Origin: PALSA-1353 sp036267155
Lineage (GTDB): Bacteria > Planctomycetota > Phycisphaerae > Tepidisphaerales > Tepidisphaeraceae
Reading direction: 5' to 3'
Length of the DNA stretch: 64,000 bases
NCBI GenBank assembly: GCA_036267155.1
Contig: DATAWP010000004.1
Span: 62,001-126,000 of the forward strand
Below are positions 9,274-17,696 of this stretch, in pieces; the first letter of the stretch is position 1; the number at the start of each line of letters is the position of its first letter. The translations under genes and the position numbers were made by a program. The notes under the pieces are model-generated. The model saw nothing but the letters and a program-made list of their open reading frames with translations, was not told the origin of the DNA and ran no database searches.

Positions 9274-11832
9274 TCAATTTCTCATCTCCTCCAAAATTCC
9301 GATCACCTTCTTCTCTCGTGCGAGTTCTTTCCCATTTCCCACCTTCTCATCCAAATCCGCCAGCATCCGATGTGCATCCAGATCATACGGATCGGTGAAC
9401 ACCGCCCGCCGCGCCCACTTGGTCGCTTCGTCGTATTTCCCAATCTCCCGCAACGTCCGCGCCGTCGCTTTGGCGTATAGATTGTTCTGCACCTCCACCG
9501 CCGCCAGGATCGCCAGTTGCTCTGCCGACTTCTCCGGCTCATTGCACACCTTGTACAACCCAGCCAGCCGCTTATGCGGCAGCACATCCTCCGGCCGGAG
9601 CTTCACGATCTCCTCCCACACCGGCGCCGCCAGTTGATATTGCCTCCGCTCGATCAAATCCTCCCCTTCGGTTCGAAGCTGGTCATATTTCTCGCTCGTC
9701 GCCTCATCGTATCCCCAACCCGCGACCTGTTTTTCACACCACTGCTCGAACTCATCGGAAAACTGGATCTCCGTCCGATGCAGCACATTCTGGAAAACTT
9801 CATCCTCCGAATGCCCAAGCCGATACTCCTCCATCATCCCCAGAATCGCCCGGTGCCCGTACGTCTGTTCGATGTACTGGCAAATCCAGCTCGACTGCGC
9901 GTACGCCAGTTGCCGATCGATCGGCCGCTTCGGCCGAACGAATGCCCACGTCAATTCATCGATCGGAAACAGATGATGATGCATCACCGCATCGTACAGC
10001 ATCGGCACCCATTCCCACCGCACCGGCGAATGCTCCTCCTGCACCGCCAATCCCTCGGTAAACCAGTGCGAAATCCGATTATCCGTCGCCCCCAGCGTCA
10101 CCGTATGCGTGAATTCATGGCGTAAAACCTGGCTCCAGTTGAATGCCCCCATTGTCCGCTCCCCCCGGCGCGGCGCCGCCAGCGCGATGATCCGCCCCGT
10201 GCTGGCGCCCACGGTCGGCAGCCAGGGCGCTCCCGTCGTTCTCACCGCGAATTCATCCTGTGTCGGGAAAACTTCGATCTGCGTCTTTACCGCCGGCTCA
10301 AAATGAAACTGCCCGCACACGAGCGGATAAACGCTTTCCAGATAATCGTTGAAATACTCCGGAATGATCGGGTCCTGCTTTGCATCGTAGATCACGATGA
10401 AATGCGCCGATTCGCTCCGGGCGAATTTGCCCATGATGTCCAGCAGCCGAAGATAGTTCGTCGTGCTGTAATTGAACGGATCGAGCGTATGGGCCGCTTC
10501 CAGCACCTGGCGCGCCGATTCCTCGTCGCCGCTTTGCGTATACAGCAGCCCCAGCCCGTTCCGCGCCGCCGTCCACCACGGCGCTCGCTTCATCGCGATC
10601 TGGTACATCGCCGCCGACCGTGAATACTGCCGCAGCGCAGCCAATTGCTCGGCCACCTCGAAATACGCGAGCGGACTTCCCGGATCGAATTCATCCGCCT
10701 TTTTCAGGAGCTGCGCGCTCTTGTCATCGTGCAGCAGCACCGCCTCCGCGGCCGCGAGCAGGCCCAGCGCCTCCACATTACGCGGCTGCCGCGCCAGCGC
10801 CCGCTCCAGCGGCGGCACCGCCCGCTTCGCCACCTGCTGAAGCAGCAGGTTCCGCGCCTCCAGCAAATCCGCATCCACCGAATCCGCGTTGACGCTGCGG
10901 ATCGCGCTGATCGCCTTGTCCGCCCCGTCAAAATTGAATTGCCCAAGCTGCATCTTTCCCAGCAGCGCCCAGGCCTGAATGTCGTTCGGATTTCCCGCCA
11001 TCGCCTGTTGCAGCTCATCCAGCGCCGACGGCGGATCGTCGTGATCGAAAAAACATTCCGCCGCCGCCAGATGCGCCGGCCAATACCCCCGGTCGATCTG
11101 GTCATACGCCCGCACGAACATGTTCAGCACCACATCGTGCAACTGAAATTCGTGCTGATACGCCATCGTCAGCGTCGCCCACCGATCCACCGCCCGCCCG
11201 ATCAGCGTCACTTCCTCCGCATCATCAAACGTTTCCGGATGTCCCAGCCACTGCTGAAGATAATTATGCGGCTCCGTCACGAACCACTGATAAGCCGCCG
11301 TCGCCCCAGCCAAATCCCCCAATTTTTCACGAAACGCCCCCAAATAATACCGCGGCGCAACCAGACCGGGATGCTGCTGAATCTCCCTCTGAAGAATTTC
11401 AATCGCCGCCTGATATTCCCCCTGCGCCGCCTGCACCCGCGCCCGCAATGTCTGTGCCGCCGCCTCGCCCGCCACGGCCGAATTTCCCAGCGTTGCCGTC
11501 GCATCGTCGTACTGCCCCAGTTCCAGATCGCACTCGCCCCGAATCAGCGCAGCGTCCGCGAATTTCTTGGGCTTCCTGATCCCCTCCAGTGTGACCAGCG
11601 CACGCCGATATTGCCCCGCCCAATATTGATCCCGCGCTATCTCCAGACCATTGTTCTTGTCGTAGCTGGGATACTCCGGCTCCTTATCCGTCTCCGGCAG
11701 CAGGGGCCTGATCCATTTCCCCGGAATCGTCTGATCGTCATAACTCCCCGCGCGCACGCTTCCCGCGGTCAAAATGCAGACCGTCGACACGATTGCCACG
11801 ACCGAAGTTTTAAATCCACTGATCCGCAACAC
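9274..11832 (-). CDS. TPR-repeat protein with a peptidase MA-like (HExxH) domain
   Basis: An 852-residue exported protein. Residues ~8-28 are a signal peptide (VVAIVSTVCILTAGSVRA). Residues ~65-470 are tetratricopeptide-like helical repeats. A gluzincin domain follows, with HEFTH at 572-576 and a downstream glutamate in WFTEGLAVQEE (E593), the pattern of the peptidase MA superfamily. More TPR-like repeats occupy ~720-850. It is probably a zinc protease or binding protein on the periplasmic side. A GTG start at 11832 lies 11 nt after a TATAAT box (minus strand), giving a very short leader. It is divergent from the aminotransferase gene. All predicted zinc ligands are present, so activity is plausible; the substrate is unknown. 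Confidence 0.8.
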   Translation of the reverse strand: MLRISGFKTSVVAIVSTVCILTAGSVRAGSYDDQTIPGKWIRPLLPETDKEPEYPSYDKNNGLEIARDQYWAGQYRRALVTLEGIRKPKKFADAALIRGECDLELGQYDDATATLGNSAVAGEAAAQTLRARVQAAQGEYQAAIEILQREIQQHPGLVAPRYYLGAFREKLGDLAGATAAYQWFVTEPHNYLQQWLGHPETFDDAEEVTLIGRAVDRWATLTMAYQHEFQLHDVVLNMFVRAYDQIDRGYWPAHLAAAECFFDHDDPPSALDELQQAMAGNPNDIQAWALLGKMQLGQFNFDGADKAISAIRSVNADSVDADLLEARNLLLQQVAKRAVPPLERALARQPRNVEALGLLAAAEAVLLHDDKSAQLLKKADEFDPGSPLAYFEVAEQLAALRQYSRSAAMYQIAMKRAPWWTAARNGLGLLYTQSGDEESARQVLEAAHTLDPFNYSTTNYLRLLDIMGKFARSESAHFIVIYDAKQDPIIPEYFNDYLESVYPLVCGQFHFEPAVKTQIEVFPTQDEFAVRTTGAPWLPTVGASTGRIIALAAPRRGERTMGAFNWSQVLRHEFTHTVTLGATDNRISHWFTEGLAVQEEHSPVRWEWVPMLYDAVMHHHLFPIDELTWAFVRPKRPIDRQLAYAQSSWICQYIEQTYGHRAILGMMEEYRLGHSEDEVFQNVLHRTEIQFSDEFEQWCEKQVAGWGYDEATSEKYDQLRTEGEDLIERRQYQLAAPVWEEIVKLRPEDVLPHKRLAGLYKVCNEPEKSAEQLAILAAVEVQNNLYAKATARTLREIGKYDEATKWARRAVFTDPYDLDAHRMLADLDEKVGNGKELAREKKVIGILEEMRN

Positions 11833-11843
11833 GTTCCCACGCT

Positions 11844-11849
11844 ATTATA
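11844..11849 (-). promoter_or_regulatory. Predicted -10 box in the divergent gap between peptidase and aminotransferase genes
   Basis: On the minus strand this reads TATAAT, 11 nt before the GTG of the TPR/peptidase gene. The plus strand over the same bases reads TATTAT just upstream, 17 nt before the ATG of the aminotransferase gene. The whole gap is only 29 bp, so the two start regions must overlap. No clear -35 box was recognised. Confidence 0.5.
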
Positions 11850-11861
11850 GGTCAGGCGCCC

Positions 11862-13022
11862 ATGAACGCGATCACCGACTACATCGGCAATCCCGCGGTC
11901 TTCCCCATTCTTGAGCGATGGGCCTTCTTCAATCATGCCGGGGTCGCCCCGATCCCCAAGCCCGCCGCCGACGCCATGCGTGCCTTCGCCGCCCAGGCCG
12001 AATCCGCCGGCTACCTTTCCGCCGGTTGGTACCAGGACATCGAAAAACTCCGCCAGGATTCAGCGACCCTGCTGAATTGCCACCGCGACGAGATCGCTTT
12101 CGTCAAGAACACCAGCGAAGGCATCAGCATTGTCGCCAATGGCATCGATTGGCAGTACGGCGACCGCATCGTCACCACCAACGTCGAATACCCCGTCAAC
12201 ATCTATCCCTGGATGGAAGTCGCCCGCGGCCACGGCGTCAAGCTCGTCATGGTCGAAGAAACCGACGCCGAGGATGGTTTCCGCCACGTCCCGATCGACA
12301 AAATTCTCCAGGCCGCCTCCGAACCCCGCACTCGCCTGGTCGCTCTCTCCCACGTGGAATTCGCCAGCGGTCAGCGCCACGACCTTGCCCGCATCGGCCA
12401 GTTCTGCGCCGAGCGCAAAATTCTCTTCTGCATCGACGCCATCCAATCCCTCGGCATTCTGCCGGTGGATGTGCGGGCCATGCACATCGACTTCCTCTCC
12501 GCCGACGGGCACAAATGGCTCCTCGGCCCCGAAGGCGCCGGCATCTTCTTCTGCCGCCGCGAATTAATCGACCACACCCGCCCCCTGATGATCGGCTGGA
12601 TGAACGTCGTCGATGCTCAGAATTTCGGACACTACGATTACACCCTCCGCCCCGACGCCGCCCGTTTCGAATGCGGCAGCCACAATGTCCCCGGCCTCCT
12701 CGCCCTCAAATCATCCCTCCACCTGCTCCAATCCGTCGGCATCCCCCAAGTCGCCCAGCGCATCAAATCCCTCGGCGACTTGCTCATCACTGGCCTGCGC
12801 ACCAAAGGCTACAAAATCATCAGCCCCCGCACCGCCGAACAATGGAGCGGCATCATCAGTTTCGTCTCCCCAACTCACAGCCACGAAAAAATCTTCCAGA
12901 CTCTCCGCAAGGACCACCAGATAGAAATCGCCCTGAGAGTAAACCGCCTCCGCTGCTCCCCGCACTTCTATAACACCGAGGCCCAGATCACCCAGCTCAT
13001 CGACGCGCTGCCCTCCCATTGA
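11862..13022 (+). CDS. Class V aminotransferase (cysteine desulfurase-like fold)
   Basis: A 386-residue PLP enzyme of fold type I. The PLP-binding lysine is K218 in SADGHKWLLGPEGAG, and the ring-stacking/aspartate region is FCIDAIQSLG (D192). The N-terminal FFNHAGVAPIP and the ALSHVEFASGQRHDL segment are typical of the class V group that includes cysteine desulfurases, isopenicillin epimerase-like proteins and kynureninases. No reactive cysteine loop of the NifS/SufS type is obvious near the C-terminus, so I would not call it a desulfurase. The 3' end overlaps the convergent moaD-like gene by 55 bp. The specific substrate is unknown. Confidence 0.82.
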   Translation: MNAITDYIGNPAVFPILERWAFFNHAGVAPIPKPAADAMRAFAAQAESAGYLSAGWYQDIEKLRQDSATLLNCHRDEIAFVKNTSEGISIVANGIDWQYGDRIVTTNVEYPVNIYPWMEVARGHGVKLVMVEETDAEDGFRHVPIDKILQAASEPRTRLVALSHVEFASGQRHDLARIGQFCAERKILFCIDAIQSLGILPVDVRAMHIDFLSADGHKWLLGPEGAGIFFCRRELIDHTRPLMIGWMNVVDAQNFGHYDYTLRPDAARFECGSHNVPGLLALKSSLHLLQSVGIPQVAQRIKSLGDLLITGLRTKGYKIISPRTAEQWSGIISFVSPTHSHEKIFQTLRKDHQIEIALRVNRLRCSPHFYNTEAQITQLIDALPSH

Positions 13023-13366
13023 ATTGCCCCCCCCAAAGCCACAGGATGGCCATCCTGTGGGCCTCTTCCCAACCCACCCGCAATCGCCGCGATGATGTAG
13101 AACGCCTCCTTCCCCGACGCCACCTCCCCCGGCAGCGGCGCATCCATCCCGTCATGCGAAACATCCTCCCCGCACGCGAAAAATCTCACCAGCGGCCGCC
13201 GCGTCTGCGTAACCTGATCCCGAATCGTCCCTCGCAATTTCGGATACTCCGCCTCCAGCGCATCCAGCACCGAACGCTGTGTTACCACCCCCGCGACGTC
13301 GAGCTTCACCTCACGCTCGACACCCGCCAGCGCCTGCAGCGGACCCGGAATGATGACGCGGATCAT
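12968..13366 (-). CDS. MoaD/ThiS-family sulfur-carrier-like protein with a C-terminal extension
   Basis: The first ~98 residues form a complete ubiquitin-like beta-grasp protein: MIRVIIPGPLQALAGVE at the start and AFYIIAAIAGG at 88-98, ending in the di-glycine (97-98) that MoaD and ThiS normally have as their C-terminus. Here translation continues for 34 more residues. The first part of this tail (GPQDGHPVA) is encoded by the palindromic repeat at 13039-13060. The gene therefore seems to have lost its stop when the repeat landed. Unless the tail is clipped, the di-glycine could not be adenylated. The start overlaps the stop of the BNR-repeat gene (ATGA, 13363-13366), implying coupled translation. 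The 3' end overlaps the convergent aminotransferase gene. A sulfur-carrier role is family knowledge, not shown here. Confidence 0.75.
   Translation of the reverse strand: MIRVIIPGPLQALAGVEREVKLDVAGVVTQRSVLDALEAEYPKLRGTIRDQVTQTRRPLVRFFACGEDVSHDGMDAPLPGEVASGKEAFYIIAAIAGGLGRGPQDGHPVALGGAIQWEGSASMSWVIWASVL
13039..13060. repeat. Palindromic repeat, copy 5, inside the moaD-like coding sequence
   Basis: A perfect 22-bp palindrome, CCACAGGATGG plus its complement, with the same AAAG flank as the other copies. It is located just past the codons for the di-glycine of the MoaD-like protein and is read through in frame. Confidence 0.85.
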
Positions 13367-14478
13367 TGCAATGTCTGCACCTCGACGGATACCACGGCCG
13401 GAAGATCTCGCACAATCGCCTTCCAATTGTCCCCCGCATCCGCCGACGCGTACACCTGCCCGCCGGTGGTGCCGAAATAAATCCCGCACTTGTCCAGCGC
13501 ATCCACCGCCATCGCATCCCGCAAAACATTCACGTAACAATCCTGCTGCGGCAGACCCTTGGTCAGCGCCTCCCACTCATTCCCGCCCGTCCGGCTGCGG
13601 TAAACCCGCAGCTTTCCCTCCGGCGGATAGTGCTCCGAATCACTCTTGATCGGAACGACATAAATCGTCTCCGGCTCTTGCGCATGAACGTCGATCACAA
13701 ACCCAAAATCGGTCGGCAAATTCCCGCTCACCTCATGCCACGAATCCCCCGAGTCGTCGCTGCGCATCACGTCCCAATGCTTCTGCATGAACAGCACCCC
13801 CGGCCGCGAGGGATGCATCGCGATCCGATGAACGCAGTGCCCAACCTCCGCCGTCGGATCGGGCATGAAATCCGACCGCAATCCCCGATTGATCGGCTTC
13901 CACGTCTTGCCCGCATCATCGGTCCGAAACGCACCCGCCGCCGAGATGGCGATGTACATTCGCCCCGGATTGCTCCGGTCCAGGAGAATCGTATGCAAAC
14001 ACATCCCACCCGCGCCTGGCTGCCAGCGCGGCCCCGACCCATGCCCGCGCAACCCCGCCAGTTCCTCCCAACTCTTTCCCCCGTCCCCCGACCGGAACAA
14101 CGCCGCATCCTCAATCCCCGCATACACGGCATCCGCATCGTCCAGCGACGGCTCCAGATGCCAAACCCGTTTGAACTCCCAGGGATGCGGCTTGCCGTCG
14201 TACCACTGATGGGTTCCCGGCACACCCTCGTAGGCAAACTTATTCCCCACCGCTTCCCACGTCTTTCCGCCATCATTGGATCGCTGAATCTGCTGCCCAA
14301 ACCAACCGCTGGACTGCGAAGCATAAATCCGATCCCGATCAACCGGCGATCCCTTCAAATGATAAATCTCCCACCCCCCAAAGTGCGGCCCATCAACGCT
14401 CCACCGCTGACGGTTCCCGTCCGATGTCAGGACGAACGCCCCTTTACGCGTGCCGACCAGAACTCGCACATCGCTCAT
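13363..14478 (-). CDS. BNR/Asp-box repeat beta-propeller protein (sialidase-like fold)
   Basis: A 371-residue protein with at least five Asp-box motifs (S/T-x-D-x-G-x-x-W): SNDGGKTWE, SGDGGKSWEE, TDDAGKTWKP, SDDSGDSWHE and SADAGDNWKA. These turn between blades of a beta-propeller as in sialidases and photosystem II assembly factor Ycf48. No signal peptide is visible (MSDVRVLVGTRKGAFVL), so it is probably cytoplasmic. The ATG at 14478 is preceded by AAGGAG with good spacing. The stop overlaps the start of the moaD-like gene. I recall BNR-propeller and MoaD/ThiS genes occurring as neighbours in other bacteria, which would suggest a joint function, but I cannot verify this here. Sialidase activity itself is not supported because the arginine triad was not identified. 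Confidence 0.8.
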   Translation of the reverse strand: MSDVRVLVGTRKGAFVLTSDGNRQRWSVDGPHFGGWEIYHLKGSPVDRDRIYASQSSGWFGQQIQRSNDGGKTWEAVGNKFAYEGVPGTHQWYDGKPHPWEFKRVWHLEPSLDDADAVYAGIEDAALFRSGDGGKSWEELAGLRGHGSGPRWQPGAGGMCLHTILLDRSNPGRMYIAISAAGAFRTDDAGKTWKPINRGLRSDFMPDPTAEVGHCVHRIAMHPSRPGVLFMQKHWDVMRSDDSGDSWHEVSGNLPTDFGFVIDVHAQEPETIYVVPIKSDSEHYPPEGKLRVYRSRTGGNEWEALTKGLPQQDCYVNVLRDAMAVDALDKCGIYFGTTGGQVYASADAGDNWKAIVRDLPAVVSVEVQTLQ

Positions 14479-14881
14479 CGCTTTCTCCTTGAGCCGCCCC
14501 GATTTTCCCCGCCACCATCATCCCGGTCAATTCCCCGCGCGGCGCGGCGGCTTCAGCCGCCGCGTTGCCAGATTCTTCAAGGTGCTCCAATCGCAGCCAC
14601 CGCACTGCTCAATCGGCAGTCGAAAATCAATTTTCCGCAAGACCGTATTCTTGGTCAAGAATCGCATGTCCACAACACAATCTCTTTCTCCTCGTATTGT
14701 TATTGGGAAATGAAGAAAGCCGGACTTGCTGAAGCGACCAGGGGATTCCATCGAGAGTTCATCGCGGCCAAGGCGGCGGCGATTTCTGGTAGACGAGCTA
14801 GCGTTGCCGGCCGTTACGAAGGCCGTAACCAATCATTCTCTTCTCTATCCATTTACCCGGCGGATTCAGAAATGAACTTTC
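14479..14881. other. 403-bp intergenic region with degenerate repeat-family sequence
   Basis: No convincing gene was seen. Bases 14543-14564 form a hairpin (CGCGGCGGC-TTCA-GCCGCCGCG). Bases 14771-14840 are a diverged single arm of the long inverted-repeat family found at 21714 and 28088, including a block like GGCGGCGGCGATTTCTG and a terminal GGCCGTAACCAATCAT. The region is upstream of the BNR-repeat gene and downstream of the small membrane protein gene. Confidence 0.6.
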
Positions 14882-15433
14882 TTAGTGCTTTCGGAAGAAA
14901 AACACATAAGACAAAACGGCTAGTGCGTTTACCAGTGTTACTAATCCCGCGCCGCCGAGCAGCCGACGCACCATGGACGGGCACGCGTCCAGCGGCGCAT
15001 TCATCCATACCAGCGGCTTCAGATAAATCGGGGTCGGTTGGTAAGAATCATCCGAAAGCGCATCGGCCAGGGAAAGGGCGGGCTCCGCATCGGGTGCCGG
15101 GGGGGCCTCGGCTGATTCAAATCCGGCGGCCTTGAGAAGAGCCGATCGCTCATCGCCGGTGGGCTGGCCGGCTGCGGCGTCGGCCGATTCCGGGGCGGGG
15201 CCGTGGGCAGCGTCGAATCCCGCTGCCTGCAGCAACGCTGCACGCTCGGGACCGTCGGCCAGGATCTCGGAAGTGGTGGCGGCGGCGGATTGGTTGGCGG
15301 AGGGATCGGGCATCGCCGACGCGGCCGGGGCGGAAGCGGGCTTACCGTCCGCTTCGGCCAGCAGGCGATCAATCTCGCTGGCCGCCAATTGCGATAAAAG
15401 TTCGTCGGTGTTGACTGCCGGTGCCTGTGCCAT
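14882..15433 (-). CDS. Small C-terminally anchored membrane protein with an internal repeat
   Basis: A 183-residue protein of unknown family. The N-terminal ~135 residues are rich in Ala, Pro, Asp and Glu and probably disordered. They contain two copies of a short unit: GPERAALLQAAGFDAA (about 80-95) and GDERSALLKAAGFESA (about 112-127). The region near 160-178 is a single membrane helix, VTLVNALAVLSYVFFF, followed by RKH, suggesting a tail anchor. The ATG at 15433 follows GGAGGAAGG at proper spacing, which decides the start; a longer frame would run into the divergent rsmE promoter region. The repeated LLxAAGF unit might be a docking motif (inference). No function is assigned. Confidence 0.7.
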   Translation of the reverse strand: MAQAPAVNTDELLSQLAASEIDRLLAEADGKPASAPAASAMPDPSANQSAAATTSEILADGPERAALLQAAGFDAAHGPAPESADAAAGQPTGDERSALLKAAGFESAEAPPAPDAEPALSLADALSDDSYQPTPIYLKPLVWMNAPLDACPSMVRRLLGGAGLVTLVNALAVLSYVFFFRKH

Positions 15434-15574
15434 CGGAATCCTTCCTCCAGAGCCGCGCTTCCATGCGCTTCTTCGGACAGGTCGATGACCAGCATAACGA
15501 TGCCCGCTTGCCAAGGCAACGGTCCCGGCGCGCCGGGATTGCATCAATCGGCGACGGTCCGATAATCGGCTGCC

Positions 15575-16336
15575 ATGCGGCGAATCCTCGTGCTCCAGGC
15601 CGTCGTCGGGCGGATCGATCTGCCGCCGGCCCAGGCCCACCACTTACGCGATGTTCTGCGGATGCAGGCCGAAGCGGAGATTGAAGTCTTCGATCGGGCC
15701 GGAGTCACCGGGCACGCACGAATTGTGGCGGTGGGGGTCGGTGGGGTGACGATCCAGATTGAGCGGGTGAATCTTCCGCCGGCCGGCCAGCCGAAAATCG
15801 CCATCGCCGCGGCCGTGCCAAAGGGAACGCGCGCGGATTGGATGATCGAAAAGCTCAGCGAGCTAGGGGTCGATCGTTTCATCCCCCTGGCGACCGAGCG
15901 CGGTGTGGTTCTTCCACGGGGCGAGGCGAAAAAACAACGATGGGCCAGACTGGCGGAGGAATCCGCCCGCCAATCCGAGCGAAGCGGCATCATGCGGATT
16001 GAAATCCTCACGGAACTCAAAACCATTCTGGAGGAAGTAAAAAGTGGCGAGATGACGGCCTGGTATTTGTCGCCGGCCGACGATGCCGTGCCGATTTTGG
16101 AGTTGGCCGCGGCGATTCCGCCGGTGCTGACGCTTCTGGTCGGCCCGGAAGGGGGGTGGAGTCCCGCGGAAATCGCGGCGTTCGACGCGGCGGGGGTTGC
16201 TCCGGTTCGGATCGCGCAAACGATCCTTCGGGTGGAAACGGCGGCCATCGCTGCGGCAGCGATCGTGCAATCCGTCTTGACGCTCAGGCGGTCTGCCGCG
16301 ACCATCGTTTCCGACACGAAGAGGAAAACCATTTGA
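15575..16336 (+). CDS. rsmE: 16S rRNA (uracil1498-N3)-methyltransferase RsmE
   Basis: A 253-residue SPOUT-class methyltransferase that methylates N3 of U1498 in 16S rRNA. The N-terminal PUA-like RNA-binding part has HHLRDVLRM. The SPOUT core shows AVPKGTRADWMIEKLSELGV, then LLVGPEGGWSPAE (the knot/SAM-binding loop) and ILRVETAAIAAAAI near the C-terminus, all signature blocks of RsmE. Length is normal. Its final codons overlap the TTG start of the next gene, so the two are probably translated in a coupled way. It is a widely conserved housekeeping gene, and nothing unusual is seen. Confidence 0.95.
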   Translation: MRRILVLQAVVGRIDLPPAQAHHLRDVLRMQAEAEIEVFDRAGVTGHARIVAVGVGGVTIQIERVNLPPAGQPKIAIAAAVPKGTRADWMIEKLSELGVDRFIPLATERGVVLPRGEAKKQRWARLAEESARQSERSGIMRIEILTELKTILEEVKSGEMTAWYLSPADDAVPILELAAAIPPVLTLLVGPEGGWSPAEIAAFDAAGVAPVRIAQTILRVETAAIAAAAIVQSVLTLRRSAATIVSDTKRKTI

Positions 16337-17058
16337 GCCAATACCCTTTTCCGCCGCCGCCCTATTCGCCGCCGGTCGTTGATCCCGCCGCCTGGGCCTC
16401 CGCCCAGCCGAACGCCGCCGGGCGCGCCGCCGCGCTGTGGCAGTTCATTCTGGGCGGCGTCATTTTTCTGGGCGGAACGTGCGCCGGTCTGCTCGTTTTT
16501 ATGCCGGATAATCTCATGAACGAGGTCGCCCGCCAGCAGCAGCGCAATCTCCAGCCGATCAATAATCTCACCCCGGTTCAGGAAATCCGGCTCATCGCAA
16601 CGATCGGCTCGGGCACGATGCTGGTGGCCGGTGGGTTGCTTCTGCTGCTGGCCTTTTTCGTTCGCCGGGGCGGCAAGGTTTCCACGATCTTTTCGATGGT
16701 CCTCAACGGCGTGATCGCTCTGTTTCTGGGAATGAGTCTGCTCGGCGACTTGCTCCAACTTGGCTCCAACCCGATGGTGGTGATGCCGCTGTTGCTGTCA
16801 ATCGGCGTTCTCGGCTTATGCATTGTCACCATCGTCAAGCTCTCCGCCGCGTTGAAATCCGCCGGCGCGAATCAGGCGCAGGCAATGCAGCAGGCGTATT
16901 ACTGGATGATGCAACAACAGCAAGCCGCAGGGGGCTCCGGCCAGGCCGGATACGGATATGGGCAAGGGTATCCTCCGCCTCCCAATCCACCGGCGCCGCC
17001 GACATCTCCGGAGAATTCTAATCCTCCCCAGCCGCCCGGCGATGCGGGGCAGGCATGA
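16333..17058 (+). CDS. Hypothetical membrane protein with proline-rich termini
   Basis: A 241-residue protein with four likely membrane helices: residues ~33-53 (LWQFILGGVIFLGGTCAGLL), ~93-113, ~124-144 and ~150-172. Both ends are low-complexity: the N-terminus is SQYPFPPPPYSPP, and the C-terminus has Gly/Tyr/Gln followed by PPPPNPPAPP. The start is a TTG at 16333 overlapping the TGA of rsmE (TTGA) with GAGG just upstream; reading starts earlier would lie entirely within rsmE. No family was recognised. The Pro-rich ends resemble those of DUF4190/DUF4870-type small membrane proteins, but this is only a composition match. Confidence 0.7.
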   Translation: MSQYPFPPPPYSPPVVDPAAWASAQPNAAGRAAALWQFILGGVIFLGGTCAGLLVFMPDNLMNEVARQQQRNLQPINNLTPVQEIRLIATIGSGTMLVAGGLLLLLAFFVRRGGKVSTIFSMVLNGVIALFLGMSLLGDLLQLGSNPMVVMPLLLSIGVLGLCIVTIVKLSAALKSAGANQAQAMQQAYYWMMQQQQAAGGSGQAGYGYGQGYPPPPNPPAPPTSPENSNPPQPPGDAGQA

Positions 17059-17121
17059 TTATCTCGGAGCCATGCCACTGTGGTGGTTAGTTCTTCCAGC
17101 GCGTCGGACGACCAAAAGTTT

Positions 17122-17346
17122 TCACGCCGCGGTCAGTGTGCCGACCCGCGCTTGCGGCGGCGGCGGAGGAAGACCGCGATCAGAATAATAGCTGAGGTAA
17201 AGCTCCATTGCTTCATGAAGCTGCTGCTCCACCTGCTCCGGCGATTCGCCCGTGGTGGCGCAACCGGGCAGATCTGGGAAATAGGCCCAGTACGAACCAT
17301 CTTCCGCACGCTCAACCACATAGACGTATGACTTGGCTTGTTCCAT
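17122..17346 (-). CDS. hicB: HicB-family antitoxin
   Basis: A 74-residue protein with the partial RNase H-like HicB fold: SYVYVVERAEDGSYWAYFPD, LPGCATTGES and then the helix EQVEQQLHEAMELYL. It is the antitoxin that should bind and neutralise the HicA RNase encoded just upstream in transcription. No C-terminal DNA-binding domain is visible; the chain ends shortly after GLPPPPPQAR. ATG at 17346 is chosen because TGAGG lies 7 nt upstream; a GTG at 17358 overlapping the hicA stop is the alternative. It is convergent with the preceding membrane protein gene. Confidence 0.9.
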   Translation of the reverse strand: MEQAKSYVYVVERAEDGSYWAYFPDLPGCATTGESPEQVEQQLHEAMELYLSYYSDRGLPPPPPQARVGTLTAA

Positions 17347-17354
17347 GACGCGCC

Positions 17355-17588
17355 TCACTTCAGGCCAGCCTGCTTCAGGATGCTGTTCAGCGTCCCGCGC
17401 GGGACGTCTTGGCCTTCCTTGCCGCCGGCGGGAACAACCACCGGACCCGGCTTGATCGGGTGCAAATACATCATATGGCTGCCGGTAGTCCGATCATGCC
17501 GCCAGCCATCATCATGGAGCATCCGCAGAAGCTCACGGTACTTCGCAAGCGCATAATACTCGACGCACGTTGCGATGCCGAGCGGCAC
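17355..17588 (-). CDS. hicA: HicA-family toxin (mRNA interferase)
   Basis: A 77-residue protein with the compact dsRBD-like HicA fold. Key blocks are LLRMLHDDGWRHDRTTGSHMMY with the catalytic histidine in GSHMMY, then HPIKPGPVVVP and PRGTLNSILKQAGL at the end. HicA cleaves mRNA and tmRNA when free of HicB. The toxin-first gene order is usual for hicAB. The start is uncertain: GTG at 17588 gives an N-terminal leader of about 10 residues more than most family members have, and there is no in-frame ATG closer to the conserved part. Confidence 0.9.
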   Translation of the reverse strand: MPLGIATCVEYYALAKYRELLRMLHDDGWRHDRTTGSHMMYLHPIKPGPVVVPAGGKEGQDVPRGTLNSILKQAGLK

Positions 17589-17696
17589 ACGCGAATAACG
17601 TATCCCCCAGCTTTGATCGGCTCGCGATGCGGCAGCCGACCGCAGAACACCAGTGGATTATACACCGCGATGCGGCCGGTCCACACCAGCGGCTGG

